A DNA stretch of 64,000 bases. It comes from Pseudoalteromonas holothuriae. Its GTDB lineage: Bacteria; Pseudomonadota; Gammaproteobacteria; Enterobacterales; Alteromonadaceae. Below, piece by piece: positions 39,601 to 48,217 of the stretch (the first letter of the stretch is position 1; every line of letters starts with the position of its first letter). Both the position numbers and the translations under genes were made by a program. The DNA is taken from NCBI RefSeq assembly GCF_945859825.1, contig NZ_CAMAPC010000008.1, forward strand, positions 1 through 64,000. Direction: 5' to 3'. The notes beneath the pieces are model-generated. The model made no database searches and was not told the DNA's origin. It saw only the letters and a program-made list of their open reading frames with translations.

Positions 39601-42600
39601 GTGGTCAAGAGCTGGACGTAAGTGGCTTAAATAATGGCAGCTTAACGGTGTCGGCGACACAGCAAGATACTGCAGGTAATACCTCAAGTGCAGCCACGCA
39701 AACCATTACATTAGATAATATTGCACCCAGTGCATTGAATATTACCACCCCAATAGAAACTGACGGAAGAGTTAACGCGGCAGAAGATAATGATGTGTTG
39801 ATTGTAGGCACAGGTGCGGAGGCAAACAATTCAGTTACAGTACAAATCACCGATTCTAATTCGACGGTATCACGAACGGTAACGGCAGATGGCTCGGGTA
39901 ACTGGACGATAAGTGGTCAAGAGCTGGATGTAAGTGGCTTAAATAATGGCAGCTTAACGGTGTCGGCGACACAGCAAGATACTGCAGGTAATACCTCAAA
40001 TGCAGCCACGCAAACCATTACACTTGATAATGCGGTACCAGCAGGCGCGACCGCTGCAATTGATCAAACAATCATTAATGCCAGTAATGAGTCTGCTTTG
40101 AGTTTTACACTCAGTGGTTTAGAAGGTTCGGGGAGCTTTACATATCAAATATCAGACGGAACCAATTCGGTAAGTAGTTCAGGGGCTATCACTATTACAG
40201 GTGTAAGCCAACAAGTAACCTCAGTCAATGTGAGTACGTTGGCTGAAGGGACGTTAACTTTGACCGTGACGGTAACAGACTCAGCCGGTAACCAAGGCAC
40301 TGCCTTTACAGACACAGTGACTAAGCAATATAACGTGGCTCCTGTATTGACGGGGACACCTGCAACGAGCATTAATGAAGACAGTGCTTATAGTTTTACA
40401 CCAACACTTGCAGATTCAGATACGGGCGACACACATACCTATAGTATTACAAATAAACCAACATGGGCGAGTTTTGATACGCAAACTGGCGCATTAACTG
40501 GCACGCCTGATGATTCTCATGTTGGTACCACATCCAACATTCAAATTTCTGTCAATGACGGGACAGATACGGGGAGTTTAACGGCATTTAACATTGAAGT
40601 AGTCAATACCAATGATGCGCCGACGGGTCAAAATACCAATTACACCATCAATGAAGGGGCTACACTTTCAAGAGATCTTAACAATGGGTTACTAACATTA
40701 GCAAGTGATGATGATTTAGATTCAAATGATAGCCTAACAATTGTAAAAGATACCGACCCACAATATGGCACATTAACGTTAAACACGAATGGTAGCTTTA
40801 GTTATGTTCATGGTGGTAGTGAAAACCACACTGATAGTTTTACTTACCACGTTGAAGATAGCGCTAATACCAGCTCACCAGTTTATACTGTAACAATTAA
40901 TATGAACGCAGTAGAAGATGCACCGACGGCTGTTAACGATACCCTAACTACCTTGGAAGATGCTTCAAATACAATTAATGTGCTGGCTAACGATAGTGAC
41001 CCTGAAAATAATATGGTGGCGTCATCGGTGGTTATTAAAACTCAGCCAACCAAAGGCCAAGTAAGTGTTAGTAACGGCGTGGTCACTTTTACTCCAACAG
41101 CAAATGAAAATGGCGCAGACTCTTTTACTTATACAGTCAAAGACTCTACTCAGGCTGAATCAAATGAAGCTACGGTTAGTGTGACGATTACCGCAGTAAA
41201 TGACTTACCTATAGCGGCTAACTTTACGCCGAATATTGATGAAGATACGTCTACGTCAGCACTGAGTGTAAGAGCAAATGCGACTGATGTTGAAGATACC
41301 ACCCCAACTGGAGTCATCACTTTAGAATCGCAGCCTACATTAGGTAATGCAAGTATTGACCAAGTTGTTGGAACGATTTCTTACACACCAAATGCAAATG
41401 AAGCGGGTACAGATAACTTCACCTACTCAATTCTAGATAGTGATGGCGGCAAATCTAATATTGCAACGATATCGGTGAATATTGGAGCTGTAAATGACAG
41501 GCCTATAGCTGGAAATGACTCTATTGTTACTAATGAGGATGTCGCGGCAACGCTCGCAATCTTGGCAAATGACTCTGATATTGAGGATCAAGGCTTTGAC
41601 GGTACAGATATTACTCTGGAGGATAAGGGGCAGGGGGCTGGAAACTATGAACTTGCTACGGTAACGGTTGGTAGTGATGGTGTATTAGCAATCGTACCTA
41701 AGCAAAATCAAAGTGGCACGCTATCTTTTACCTATACGGTTGAAGACAGCGATGGTTTGCGTTCAGACCCAGCCACGGTAACCGTGACAATTACAGCTGT
41801 TAATGATGCGCCAGTTGCCGTAGGTAATACAGCTCAAATACTAGAAGATGGCAATATTGAAATTAACGTATTAGGTAATGATACGGATGTAGACAGTCAA
41901 TTAAATACATCAAGTGTTACGATTACTAGTGCACCTCAAGGGGGCAGTGCACAAGTACTAGCCTCAGGTGCGGTATTGTATACACCATCAGCTAACTTCT
42001 TCGGTACTGATAGCTTTGCATATACTGTGCAAGATACCGAGGGTCTTACATCTAATGCGGCCACAGTGAATATTACAGTGTCATCGGTTAATGATGCTCC
42101 TGTTATCTCTGGTACACCACCAACGTCAGTGAATGAAGACGAAAGTTATAGCTTTACACCAAGTGCCAGTGACAATGACCAAGATACGCTGACCTTTAGC
42201 ATAACAGGCCTACCCGTATGGGCGAGCTTTGATGACTCAACGGGGGCACTATTGGGCACGCCTATAGAAGGGCAGGATGGCAATTACGACAATATTGTGA
42301 TCTCAGTCAGTGATGGGCAAGAAAGTGTGTCGCTTGCGGCCTTCTCCATAACGGTTAATGCAGTTAATGATGCCCCTACTATAAGCGGAACGCCAGCGAC
42401 TACCGTATTACAAGATGAATCATATAGCTTCACCCCTCAGGCATCTGATGTAGATTCTAATGAGTTGACTTTCGAGATTACCAATTTACCCAGCTGGGCT
42501 AGTTTTGATAACGCAACAGGCAGTCTTTCAGGTACGCCAACAGGTGATAATGTTGGCGATTATGGCAATATTGTGATTTCGGTTGGAGATGGAGCGCTTC

Positions 42601-45600
42601 AGGCAAGCCTACCAGCTTTTAATATCACAGTTGAACCAGTTAATGCAGCCCCCGTTGCTAGTAACATGCAAAGGAGTGTGAATGAGGACGGTACAACTAG
42701 TTTTGTGGCGGATGCGACAGATGCAGATGGTGATGCTCTCACCATCGAGCTACAAAGTCAGCCGCAAAATGGTCAAGCAGTCGTTCAGGGAACAACAATA
42801 AGCTATACGCCGCTACCTAATTTTAACGGTAATGATGAATTTAGCTTTGTTGCATCTGATGGTCAGCTGCAATCAGATGTAGCGCTGGTGAATATTTCTG
42901 TTGTGCCAGTGAATGATGCACCTATTGCCATTGATGATACGTTTACGTTTGATGCGGTGTCATCTAATCAATATAGCTTGCCAGTATTAGACAATGATCT
43001 TGACCCAGATGGTGGCGTGTTGCGTTTGCTGGGTGCGAGAGTGTCACTTGGAAGTGTTAGTGTTTCAGATAACACTTTAATTTATCAAGGTGTTGCTAAC
43101 GCTCAGGGGCCATTTGCGGTTACCTATGTGATAGAAGATACTGATAAAGCTAGAGCTGTTGCAAATGCGACTATCACTATAAATAATACAGCAGGAGGTG
43201 CAGGAGCGCCGACTATTCAAGCACCAAGTGGAGTGACGGTTAATGCTACTGGGTTGTTTACAAAAGTGGACTTGGGTACTGCAATCGCGACAGATAGTCA
43301 GGGTAACCCCCTACCAGTATCTCTGACTCGCAATGTGCCTATATTTGCTCCTGGGCAGCATGTCGCTTACTGGCAAACGCAAGATAGTCAAGGTTTACAG
43401 GCTACAGCAAGTCAGAGCGTTAACGTGAATCCTTTAGTTTCATTACAGAAAAATAGCCAAGTAGCAGAGGATAAAAGCCACTCGGTGGGCGTTTACCTCA
43501 ATGGAGTGGCACCCAGTTATCCTGTGACGATTCCTTATACGGTATCAGGCAGTGCTGATAGCAGTGATCATGACTTACAATCCGGTGAAGTCGTTATTAG
43601 TTCAGGTACTCAAGCAAATATTAACTTTAATATTTTTGCTGATACCTTAACTGAAGGTAATGAAACTATTGTTATTAATTTAGATAGTAGTTTAAATCTT
43701 GGGGCTAAATCATCATCTACAGTTACGATTGTTGAGCAGAATGTGGCACCAGTAATTACAACTTCAGTCAGTCAAGAAGGGGAAGAGCGCTCACTTGTTA
43801 CCGCATCTGATAGCAATGTAACAATAACGGCTTCCGTATCAGATCCAAATCCAAATGATCAAGTAACGGTCACTTGGCAATCAGACTCAGCACTTACTAA
43901 TACATCATCAGATCCTTTGCAATTCGTATTTAATCCGCAAGGTATTGCTACAGGTATCTATAAAGTCGCAGCAAAGGCAGAAGATAGTGCAACGCCAAGC
44001 CTAGCGACTAATAAGGATGTGTATATTGAGATAATTGCGGCCTTAGACCCGCTTGCAGGAAATGATTCTGATGGCGACCTTATCCCTGATGATGAAGAGG
44101 GATATGCTGATTCTGATGGCGATGGCATTCCAGATTATCTGGATGCAATTTCTGATTGTAATGTGATGCAGGAGCAAGCTCTGGAGTCGAGCCAATTTTT
44201 AGTTGAAGGTGACCCCGGTGTTTGTTTGCGCAAAGGCGTTACGGTTGCACAGAACCAAACTGGCGGTGTTCAGTTATTAGAAGCAGAGTTACCTAATGAT
44301 CCTTCTGCACAAAATATTGGCGGTCTGTTTGATTATATTGCCACAGGTCTGCCAAAACCAGGTGAGGTTTATAGTATTGTCTTACCTCAGCGTAGCCCCA
44401 TACCGGGAGGTGCGGTGTATCGCAAGTTGAGTAATGGCCAATGGCAAGACTTCGTTATTGGCGATGGAAACCAAGTACTCTCTGCTGTGGGCGAACCAGG
44501 CTTTTGTCCACCTCCAGGTGAGGATTTATGGATAGATGGCTTAGCTGAGGGTAGTTGGTGCGTGCAGTTACGCATCGTAGACGGTGGGCCAAATGATGAT
44601 GATGGTATTGCAAATAGTACTATCGTTGACCCAGGAGGCATCGCGGTACTATTAAGTGATAACTCGCTTCCTATAGCCAATGCAGATTCAGTAACTATTG
44701 TTGCTGGGCAAACAATTATTATTGATGTTATTGAAAATGATACCGATGCAGATGGAGACGCATTAACCGTTTCAGGTGCTACCGTCGACTTTGGTAATGT
44801 GGTGGTTGAAAATAACCAACTGCATTATACGCCACCTGCTATGTTTATTGGTGAAGCAATGATTCAATACAGCGTAACGGATGGTCAAGGAGGTACTGCA
44901 AATAGCACGGCAACAGTTTCTATTGTCACTAACCAAGCGCCAAACGTTGTAAATGATAGTGTCACATCGGATGGCTCAGCATTAGTGATAGACGTACTAG
45001 CCAATGATAGTGACCCAGAAGGAACTGCGTTGAGCTTGGTATCTGCATCAGCCACACACGGCAGCGTAGTGGTTAATATCGATAATACGTTAAGCTATAC
45101 ACCACAATCAGGCTTTACGGGGTCTGATACCATTACTTATGTGGTACGTGATGAGTTTGGTGCGACTGCAGAAGGTATAGTGAGTGTCACTGTGAGTATT
45201 CAACAAAACACCAGTACAACTATTAGTAATAGTTCATCAGGTTCAATGGGAGGCATACTAGTGCTAATCGTGTCAGCATTATTTATACGAAGAAGGAAAG
45301 CGTTATTACCCGCATTTGCAGTTGTGAGTAGTATGTGTGCTATGAGTGCAAGTGCCAGTCCTGCCGATTGGAAGGTGACAAGTTCGGTGGGCCAAGCAAC
45401 GGCTGATACTGAGGTAGGGCAATCACCACTTATTGTTTCAAATGTTGATGATAGTGATATTAGCTGGTCTATAGGTGCGTTTTATCAAGTTGCACCTAAT
45501 TGGGATGTTGGATTACGTTACATAAACCTTGGGGAAGGTCGTATTGATTTTTCTGGCTCAGTATTAGAACCAAATGATGCACACAACGTTGTGCGAAAAG

Positions 45601-45896
45601 TTGCACCAGTGCTGCCTGAAGGGGTATCCATACAGGTCGATTACTCTAAAAACCTCACGGGTAAATTTCAAGGTAAAGTGTTCTTTGGGGCCTTTAATTG
45701 GAAATATAAAATAGACAGTGCTAGTGATAGCGGCACATCATATCGTTTTGAAGATAATGGTACTAGCGGCTATTTGGGAGGGGGCGTATATTATGAGGTT
45801 TCTAATGACCTAACTCTTGGCCTTGATTATAGCCACTATTTTGTATCAAAAAATGATATATCTGAAATAGCGTTAGGGTTACAGTACCGCTTCTAG
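33696..45896 (+). CDS. Giant secreted tandem-Ig/cadherin-like protein with GlyGly-CTERM-like signal and C-terminal barrel
   Basis: 4066 residues. A signal peptide (cut near NAWA-DQ) leads to a ~180-residue N-domain, two Ig-like repeats with CGTSTSTTIS, an SbsA-like Ig domain, Thr/Ser/Asn-rich repeats (about 680-1450) and a short RTX-like GGSGADTIRPGAGTDTM. More Ig repeats follow, two nearly identical (from about residues 1912 and 2016), then tandem-95/cadherin-like and He_PIG domains (about 2216-3165). A Calx-beta-like domain (3246-3348), a thrombospondin-3-like Asp repeat (DSDGDLIPDDEEG) and a choice-of-anchor U-like domain (about 3488-3653) come next. SGSMGGILVLIVSALFIRRR (about 3848-3867) resembles a GlyGly-CTERM sorting signal, yet the frame continues into a second signal-like segment and an OmpA-type barrel ending in QYRF. 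Probable role: adhesion or matrix. The anchoring mode is unclear. Confidence 0.88.
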   Translation: MKLNKITKAIASVGLSVANLVTTNAWADQQTINFDTGSGSGFQFLKDDNDGLNDITGFSLIFDAGLAPNYVSIDNWQYFPGTAAYSFDLSSVPNGGSSVGMMLYEENGDAFSLESFTFFRQTSTDNGNYSITLKGYLDGDLKVTRTVVIPNASSNTSFTMTRASDFNDDLFKNIDKVTLDFPVINSGSDYDPRHAIVKISIDNAVATDSTAPILSQVTPVNTLTNDNTPNYTFSTDEAGTLSMGGNCGTSTSTTISGTGNQTITLTQTDNSSALADGTYSNCTVIVTDTAGNASDALAITSFTVDTTAPAVAEVTAVTTPTNDTTPSYTFSTTETGAFTVGGSCGTSTSTTISSTGNQPITLTDTDNSSVLAAGTYSNCTITVTDDAGNSNTPLTITSFIIDTTNPTFDGASSTPNDNATDVSVSNNIVIDFSENIALGSNVITIRDVTGSSNFAVFNVATDSDGATTTPNAGRIGIVNDKIYLNPTSDLTGNRNYAIRIHNDAVNDTAGNSFAEIGDDTTFNFTTANTTPDVDLNSGTGGNNNSVSFTEGSAALNIAPSAAVSDADGDSITSILITLTNTQNDTDEGIYISASAIDALKSTTGSAAIEKSNEVNLTGLTATVAKVQTFLQAVAYDNNSSSPNETARTVTVVINDGTANSTSRTATVSVSNVTSANSTAAGFNTTNGTNLSPAITFTDDNETLVITNTNHATGSTADGGNGTDTLFAVDSVDLTGLTNLTNFETLTPDNDGALTLSESQHESFSTINGTGDNQFTIASANGDQSLTGDADIETYVLGTAMSFTLASGSQNVTGSTGNDTVNVAALTATGTLNGGTGTNTLQASSGANISGATLSAFSSLTLASGASVTMTEAQHDIFSTITAPGTETITISSSTDGLTGGSVVESYILSSANTFTLGTAGQNLTGSTGNDTVNVGALAATGTLAGGNGTDTLSVGNTGSIAGATLSGFENLSVASGGTASVAASQLSSFSGTISGSGTETLTISGDGNFSTVSAIENYTLSDDSTNARTVTISAAGHSVTGSVSSDAVTFDIGTLTYTGTITGENTVADTLSMGNGANITGATVSNVTNLTLASGATVNMTASQHSDFTGTITAPGSESINITGDGNITTLTGIESYNIGDDSTNTRTINISSSTTSVSATSGSDAITFSVGSNTYTGSLSGEPSVADVVSASDGADVTGGGFFNIGSLTLTSGATVAIDSANISNFSNAITGSGGTEVLKLMDGGTFNFANTTVSSVEGIALGTDSIFNITLTDNFNANGQSVTVTNTTGSDISADQTINASAFASDVLVISATDLGGSDTITGGSGADTIRPGAGTDTMTGNDGNDSFVGAVTDLNGDTIADLAIGDVVKLTGVTGLSTSNVRFNGTGTLEVDTNAIDFANVEVSVTLTNTPGGNLSFTVADNGSDTDITFVAPNDVPVFSSLNGGGTFVENGSVIGIDTDATVADTELDALNGATGNYNNATLTIARSGGANSEDVFSNRLLLGALTQGNVFTYNSVTVGTVTTNSAGTLVLTFNGSATSAIVDSVIQSIGYSNSSESPSSSITLNFTFNDGSANSTGTNQAVINITAQNDAPTDLSLSTTTVNQSSTGSGANIGGLSTTDVDTSDSHSYSLVSSGSSVTGTCTADTNNGSFQVNGSILQTQAALNAGSYIVCLQTNDSTTTFQKSFTITVTDDVAPNAPSTPDLDTASDSGASSTDNITNDTTPTLSGTAESGSTVTLYSDQVGGGATVIGTGTATGGNWQITASALTAGLVHAISAKATDSSSNVSSSSSALNITIDTTSPTAPSTPDLSSASDTGSSSTDNITNDTTPTFTGTGTNGDTVTIISSVDGSVGSAVVSGGVWSITPSSAMSSNTHTISARATDSAGNTTNSVSGLSMTIDTSVGTPSITTPIETDGRVNAAEDNDVLIVGTGAEANNSVTVQITDSNSTVSRTVTADGSGNWTISGQELDVSGLNNGSLTVSATQQDTAGNTSSAATQTITLDNIAPSALNITTPIETDGRVNAAEDNDVLIVGTGAEANNSVTVQITDSNSTVSRTVTADGSGNWTISGQELDVSGLNNGSLTVSATQQDTAGNTSNAATQTITLDNAVPAGATAAIDQTIINASNESALSFTLSGLEGSGSFTYQISDGTNSVSSSGAITITGVSQQVTSVNVSTLAEGTLTLTVTVTDSAGNQGTAFTDTVTKQYNVAPVLTGTPATSINEDSAYSFTPTLADSDTGDTHTYSITNKPTWASFDTQTGALTGTPDDSHVGTTSNIQISVNDGTDTGSLTAFNIEVVNTNDAPTGQNTNYTINEGATLSRDLNNGLLTLASDDDLDSNDSLTIVKDTDPQYGTLTLNTNGSFSYVHGGSENHTDSFTYHVEDSANTSSPVYTVTINMNAVEDAPTAVNDTLTTLEDASNTINVLANDSDPENNMVASSVVIKTQPTKGQVSVSNGVVTFTPTANENGADSFTYTVKDSTQAESNEATVSVTITAVNDLPIAANFTPNIDEDTSTSALSVRANATDVEDTTPTGVITLESQPTLGNASIDQVVGTISYTPNANEAGTDNFTYSILDSDGGKSNIATISVNIGAVNDRPIAGNDSIVTNEDVAATLAILANDSDIEDQGFDGTDITLEDKGQGAGNYELATVTVGSDGVLAIVPKQNQSGTLSFTYTVEDSDGLRSDPATVTVTITAVNDAPVAVGNTAQILEDGNIEINVLGNDTDVDSQLNTSSVTITSAPQGGSAQVLASGAVLYTPSANFFGTDSFAYTVQDTEGLTSNAATVNITVSSVNDAPVISGTPPTSVNEDESYSFTPSASDNDQDTLTFSITGLPVWASFDDSTGALLGTPIEGQDGNYDNIVISVSDGQESVSLAAFSITVNAVNDAPTISGTPATTVLQDESYSFTPQASDVDSNELTFEITNLPSWASFDNATGSLSGTPTGDNVGDYGNIVISVGDGALQASLPAFNITVEPVNAAPVASNMQRSVNEDGTTSFVADATDADGDALTIELQSQPQNGQAVVQGTTISYTPLPNFNGNDEFSFVASDGQLQSDVALVNISVVPVNDAPIAIDDTFTFDAVSSNQYSLPVLDNDLDPDGGVLRLLGARVSLGSVSVSDNTLIYQGVANAQGPFAVTYVIEDTDKARAVANATITINNTAGGAGAPTIQAPSGVTVNATGLFTKVDLGTAIATDSQGNPLPVSLTRNVPIFAPGQHVAYWQTQDSQGLQATASQSVNVNPLVSLQKNSQVAEDKSHSVGVYLNGVAPSYPVTIPYTVSGSADSSDHDLQSGEVVISSGTQANINFNIFADTLTEGNETIVINLDSSLNLGAKSSSTVTIVEQNVAPVITTSVSQEGEERSLVTASDSNVTITASVSDPNPNDQVTVTWQSDSALTNTSSDPLQFVFNPQGIATGIYKVAAKAEDSATPSLATNKDVYIEIIAALDPLAGNDSDGDLIPDDEEGYADSDGDGIPDYLDAISDCNVMQEQALESSQFLVEGDPGVCLRKGVTVAQNQTGGVQLLEAELPNDPSAQNIGGLFDYIATGLPKPGEVYSIVLPQRSPIPGGAVYRKLSNGQWQDFVIGDGNQVLSAVGEPGFCPPPGEDLWIDGLAEGSWCVQLRIVDGGPNDDDGIANSTIVDPGGIAVLLSDNSLPIANADSVTIVAGQTIIIDVIENDTDADGDALTVSGATVDFGNVVVENNQLHYTPPAMFIGEAMIQYSVTDGQGGTANSTATVSIVTNQAPNVVNDSVTSDGSALVIDVLANDSDPEGTALSLVSASATHGSVVVNIDNTLSYTPQSGFTGSDTITYVVRDEFGATAEGIVSVTVSIQQNTSTTISNSSSGSMGGILVLIVSALFIRRRKALLPAFAVVSSMCAMSASASPADWKVTSSVGQATADTEVGQSPLIVSNVDDSDISWSIGAFYQVAPNWDVGLRYINLGEGRIDFSGSVLEPNDAHNVVRKVAPVLPEGVSIQVDYSKNLTGKFQGKVFFGAFNWKYKIDSASDSGTSYRFEDNGTSGYLGGGVYYEVSNDLTLGLDYSHYFVSKNDISEIALGLQYRF
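39429..40032 (+). repeat. Near-identical tandem 312-bp Ig-domain repeat
   Basis: The segments starting at 39429 and 39741 differ at only a few positions over about 290 bp. The offset of 312 bp is exactly 104 codons, so recombination keeps the frame. Both encode an Ig-like domain (TPIETDGRVNAAEDNDVLIV). The high DNA identity, among otherwise diverged repeats, points to a recent duplication or gene conversion. Confidence 0.93.
45232..45360 (+). other. Internal sorting signal and second signal-peptide-like segment of the giant protein
   Basis: This stretch encodes SSSGSMGGILVLIVSALF, then IRRRK, then ALLPAFAVVSSMCAMSASAS. The first half has the order of a GlyGly-CTERM signal: a Ser/Gly motif, a hydrophobic helix and an Arg cluster. 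The second half has the n-, h- and c-regions of a Sec signal peptide, with a likely cut at SASPA. No stop codon separates them. Confidence 0.75.
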
Positions 45897-45921
45897 CGCG
45901 AGTGACTCGTGTTTTGAAATA

Positions 45922-45956
45922 AATAGCCTCTCTTTTTAGAGAGGCTATTTATTATT
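45922..45956. terminator. Terminator after the giant gene
   Basis: AATAGCCTCTC-TTTTTA-GAGAGGCTATT, an 11-bp perfect stem followed by TATTATTTT. It closes the surface cluster. Confidence 0.88.
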
Positions 45957-46134
45957 TTAACTTTGTACTTTGCAACTTCTATAAAACTTAATTTACATGG
46001 CTCATTAACTGCGTTAAAAATGACTTATGTAGAATAACGACATACCAAAATTATTGCCTTGTTACTAAGCCGTTTATCTGTCGCAATATCTGGTCATTTA
46101 TTTAATGCAATCGGTATATCATAAGTAAACGGGT

Positions 46135-47439
46135 TTATTTATCCCAGTAAGATTGTTCTAGCGAGTCTTCACGTTCTGGTAAACCTTTTGATAGGCGAGG
46201 TGAGTGTTGCACTAAAACTTCGTAGCTGGCTCTATTTGCATATTTACTAATTTGTGCAAGTGAAGAATAAGTAATGGCTTGTTGTTCATGTTTGGCAGAA
46301 TTTGGCACATTAAGTTTATGGTATTCATTCGCCGATAAATCATGTAATACTGCTGCCAGAGCACAGTCGCCAGCACCATTGGTATTTTTTATCGTGTCAG
46401 GGCCACCCATGTAAGGTGCCGTATGAGTATATGCTTTAATTGGTGTTTCACAATCAGCTTTGCGCATACCTCGTGAAAATTCATAGCGGTTAAACTCAGC
46501 GATTGCACCCGGTAATAGTGGGTACTCGGTTTCACGTTTGTAATGCTCATCAACATAGCCTGCCATGAACAGCCCTTTTGGGCCGGCAGTACAAATAACA
46601 AGGTCTACCCAATCGAGTGCCTTATCAGCTGCTAAAAGAGGGTCATTAAATCCAGTTATCGCTTCGCCTTCTTCTTCATTCATAGCAAGAATATCAACGT
46701 GCTTATCAACAAATTCTGCCCACCAAGTTGGGTCTTGTTCAATTAAGAATTTAGTCCCGAGTGTTAGTACCACAGGCACACCTGCTTGGTTTGCATAATG
46801 AACCGCTTGCATTGTTGCTTGAGTCATTGTTTCATCACCAGTTGTGCGCATAAGGTAAGCGCTGATCACCAGTGCAGAGGCATTTTCAACCAGAGATTGA
46901 GAAATAGATTCAGGGCGTAAGTAGTTCATTAATCCTGCGCTGATCGCAAACGTACGCTCACCAGAGGCATCAATTAATGTAAAACATCGACCAATTGGAC
47001 CATCTACGGGCTGTAGATGATTTAAGTCTACGCGACTGGATGTGTTACACAAAAACTTATAGGCATAACTACCTACAGTGATGTTTTCACTCATAACGCC
47101 AAGTAAGACTGAGCGGTCATCTGCTAACACCGAATGATTGTGCATGGTATTACCTATGGTTCCGCCAGCAAATTCGTAATCAATCATGTTATCGCGTTTA
47201 AGGCGCTCGTAAAGTGCATTGGTGATGTCACTTGCGATGACTTGCGACATGCCTAATTGTAAGCCAAATTCATCTAAAAAAGCCTGATCAACTTTAGCTT
47301 CAATATCAACAACGATTTGATCAATACCACAGATATAGCTGTGCTTTAACCCATTGTCATTACCTAACTGTTTGATTAGAGGGTCTTTATCTTCCACTGG
47401 AAAATAATGTTTATGCCTGCGGCGTCCCGGAAATTTCAT
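46135..47439 (-). CDS. gsk: Inosine-guanosine kinase
   Basis: 434 residues, the usual length. It is a ribokinase-fold (PfkB) enzyme that phosphorylates inosine and guanosine in purine salvage. The start MKFPGRRRHKHYFPVEDKDP is typical of Gsk. The substrate block has FAGGTIGNTMHN, and the anion-hole motif is NTNGAGDCALAAVLHDL with the catalytic Asp. It stands alone, convergent with the giant gene's terminator and divergent from tadA. Confidence 0.94.
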   Translation of the reverse strand: MKFPGRRRHKHYFPVEDKDPLIKQLGNDNGLKHSYICGIDQIVVDIEAKVDQAFLDEFGLQLGMSQVIASDITNALYERLKRDNMIDYEFAGGTIGNTMHNHSVLADDRSVLLGVMSENITVGSYAYKFLCNTSSRVDLNHLQPVDGPIGRCFTLIDASGERTFAISAGLMNYLRPESISQSLVENASALVISAYLMRTTGDETMTQATMQAVHYANQAGVPVVLTLGTKFLIEQDPTWWAEFVDKHVDILAMNEEEGEAITGFNDPLLAADKALDWVDLVICTAGPKGLFMAGYVDEHYKRETEYPLLPGAIAEFNRYEFSRGMRKADCETPIKAYTHTAPYMGGPDTIKNTNGAGDCALAAVLHDLSANEYHKLNVPNSAKHEQQAITYSSLAQISKYANRASYEVLVQHSPRLSKGLPEREDSLEQSYWDK

Positions 47440-47644
47440 GTTTTACCCGTGCGTGTTGAGCTCAAGAAATAAAAAAAGCGGCGAATTATAGCCTAAGTGT
47501 AGCCATTAGAGCCATGTGATTTTACGATTTTCTAGGATGATTACACTAAAATGAAGAAAATAATCAGTTTTTTACAATTTTACTTATTGTTATACCTTGA
47601 AAAGGTTGTCACAGGTTTCATAAAAAAAGCCACCAAGAGTCATG

Positions 47645-47673
47645 TTTATCGCTTTACTGGTTCACGGTATACT
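47645..47673 (+). promoter_or_regulatory. Promoter of tadA
   Basis: TTTATC (47645-47650), a 17-bp spacer and TATACT (47668-47673). It lies inside the upstream extension of the tadA frame and so argues that translation begins at 47714, not 47642. Confidence 0.55.
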
Positions 47674-47713
47674 AGACAGTGAGTACTTAGGCAATTATGA
47701 AGTTAAAACCCCC

Positions 47714-48217
47714 ATGAGCGAGCTAGAACAAGATCAATATTGGATGTCGCAAGCGTTAGAGTATGCAGACAAAGCACAGCAGCAAGACGAAATTCCTGTG
47801 GGAGCGGTAATTGTAAAAGATAATCAAATAATTGCAGCTGGTTGGAATCAGTCAATATGTAACCATGACCCTTCAGCGCATGCAGAGATGCAGGCTGTTC
47901 GAAAAGCAGGTCAAGTGCTTGAAAATTATCGCTTGGTTGATTGTACTTTATACGTCACGCTAGAGCCTTGCCCGATGTGTGCTGGGTTATTGGTTCATAG
48001 TCGTATCAAGCGAGTGGTATTTGGTGCAAAAGATGCGAAAACAGGCGCTGTAGGTTCAATTATGAATTTAGTTAGGGAGCCTAAGCTCAATCATCAATTA
48101 GAAGTAACCGAAGGTGTTTTAGCTCAATTATGTAGTGAAAAAATATCTGCATTTTTTAAAACGCGGCGTCAAGAGATTAAGGCCGCAAAAAAACTAAAAA
48201 AAGCAGCTCAAGGTTGA
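47714..48217 (+). CDS. tadA: tRNA adenosine(34) deaminase
   Basis: 167 residues from ATG 47714 (MSELEQDQYWMSQALEYADK), chosen by alignment to E. coli TadA and by the promoter just upstream. It converts A34 to inosine in tRNA-Arg(ACG) so that the tRNA can read CGU, CGC and CGA. The zinc/catalytic motifs are HAEMQAVR (His and the proton-shuttle Glu) and LEPCPMCAGLL (two Cys). The C-terminal FFKTRRQEIKAAKKLKKA is the usual basic RNA-binding tail. Its end overlaps a small convergent gene by 10 bp. Confidence 0.95.
   Translation: MSELEQDQYWMSQALEYADKAQQQDEIPVGAVIVKDNQIIAAGWNQSICNHDPSAHAEMQAVRKAGQVLENYRLVDCTLYVTLEPCPMCAGLLVHSRIKRVVFGAKDAKTGAVGSIMNLVREPKLNHQLEVTEGVLAQLCSEKISAFFKTRRQEIKAAKKLKKAAQG

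Noticed and set aside
34766-40372. Many long minus-strand ORFs opposite the giant gene
   Set aside because: They mirror the low-complexity Thr/Ser/Asn codons of the giant gene and yield repetitive Val/Ser/Leu-rich translations without ribosome sites. They are shadows.
47642-47713. Extended TadA N-terminus
   Set aside because: The extension contains a good promoter and has no counterpart in known TadA. The start at 47714 fits better.
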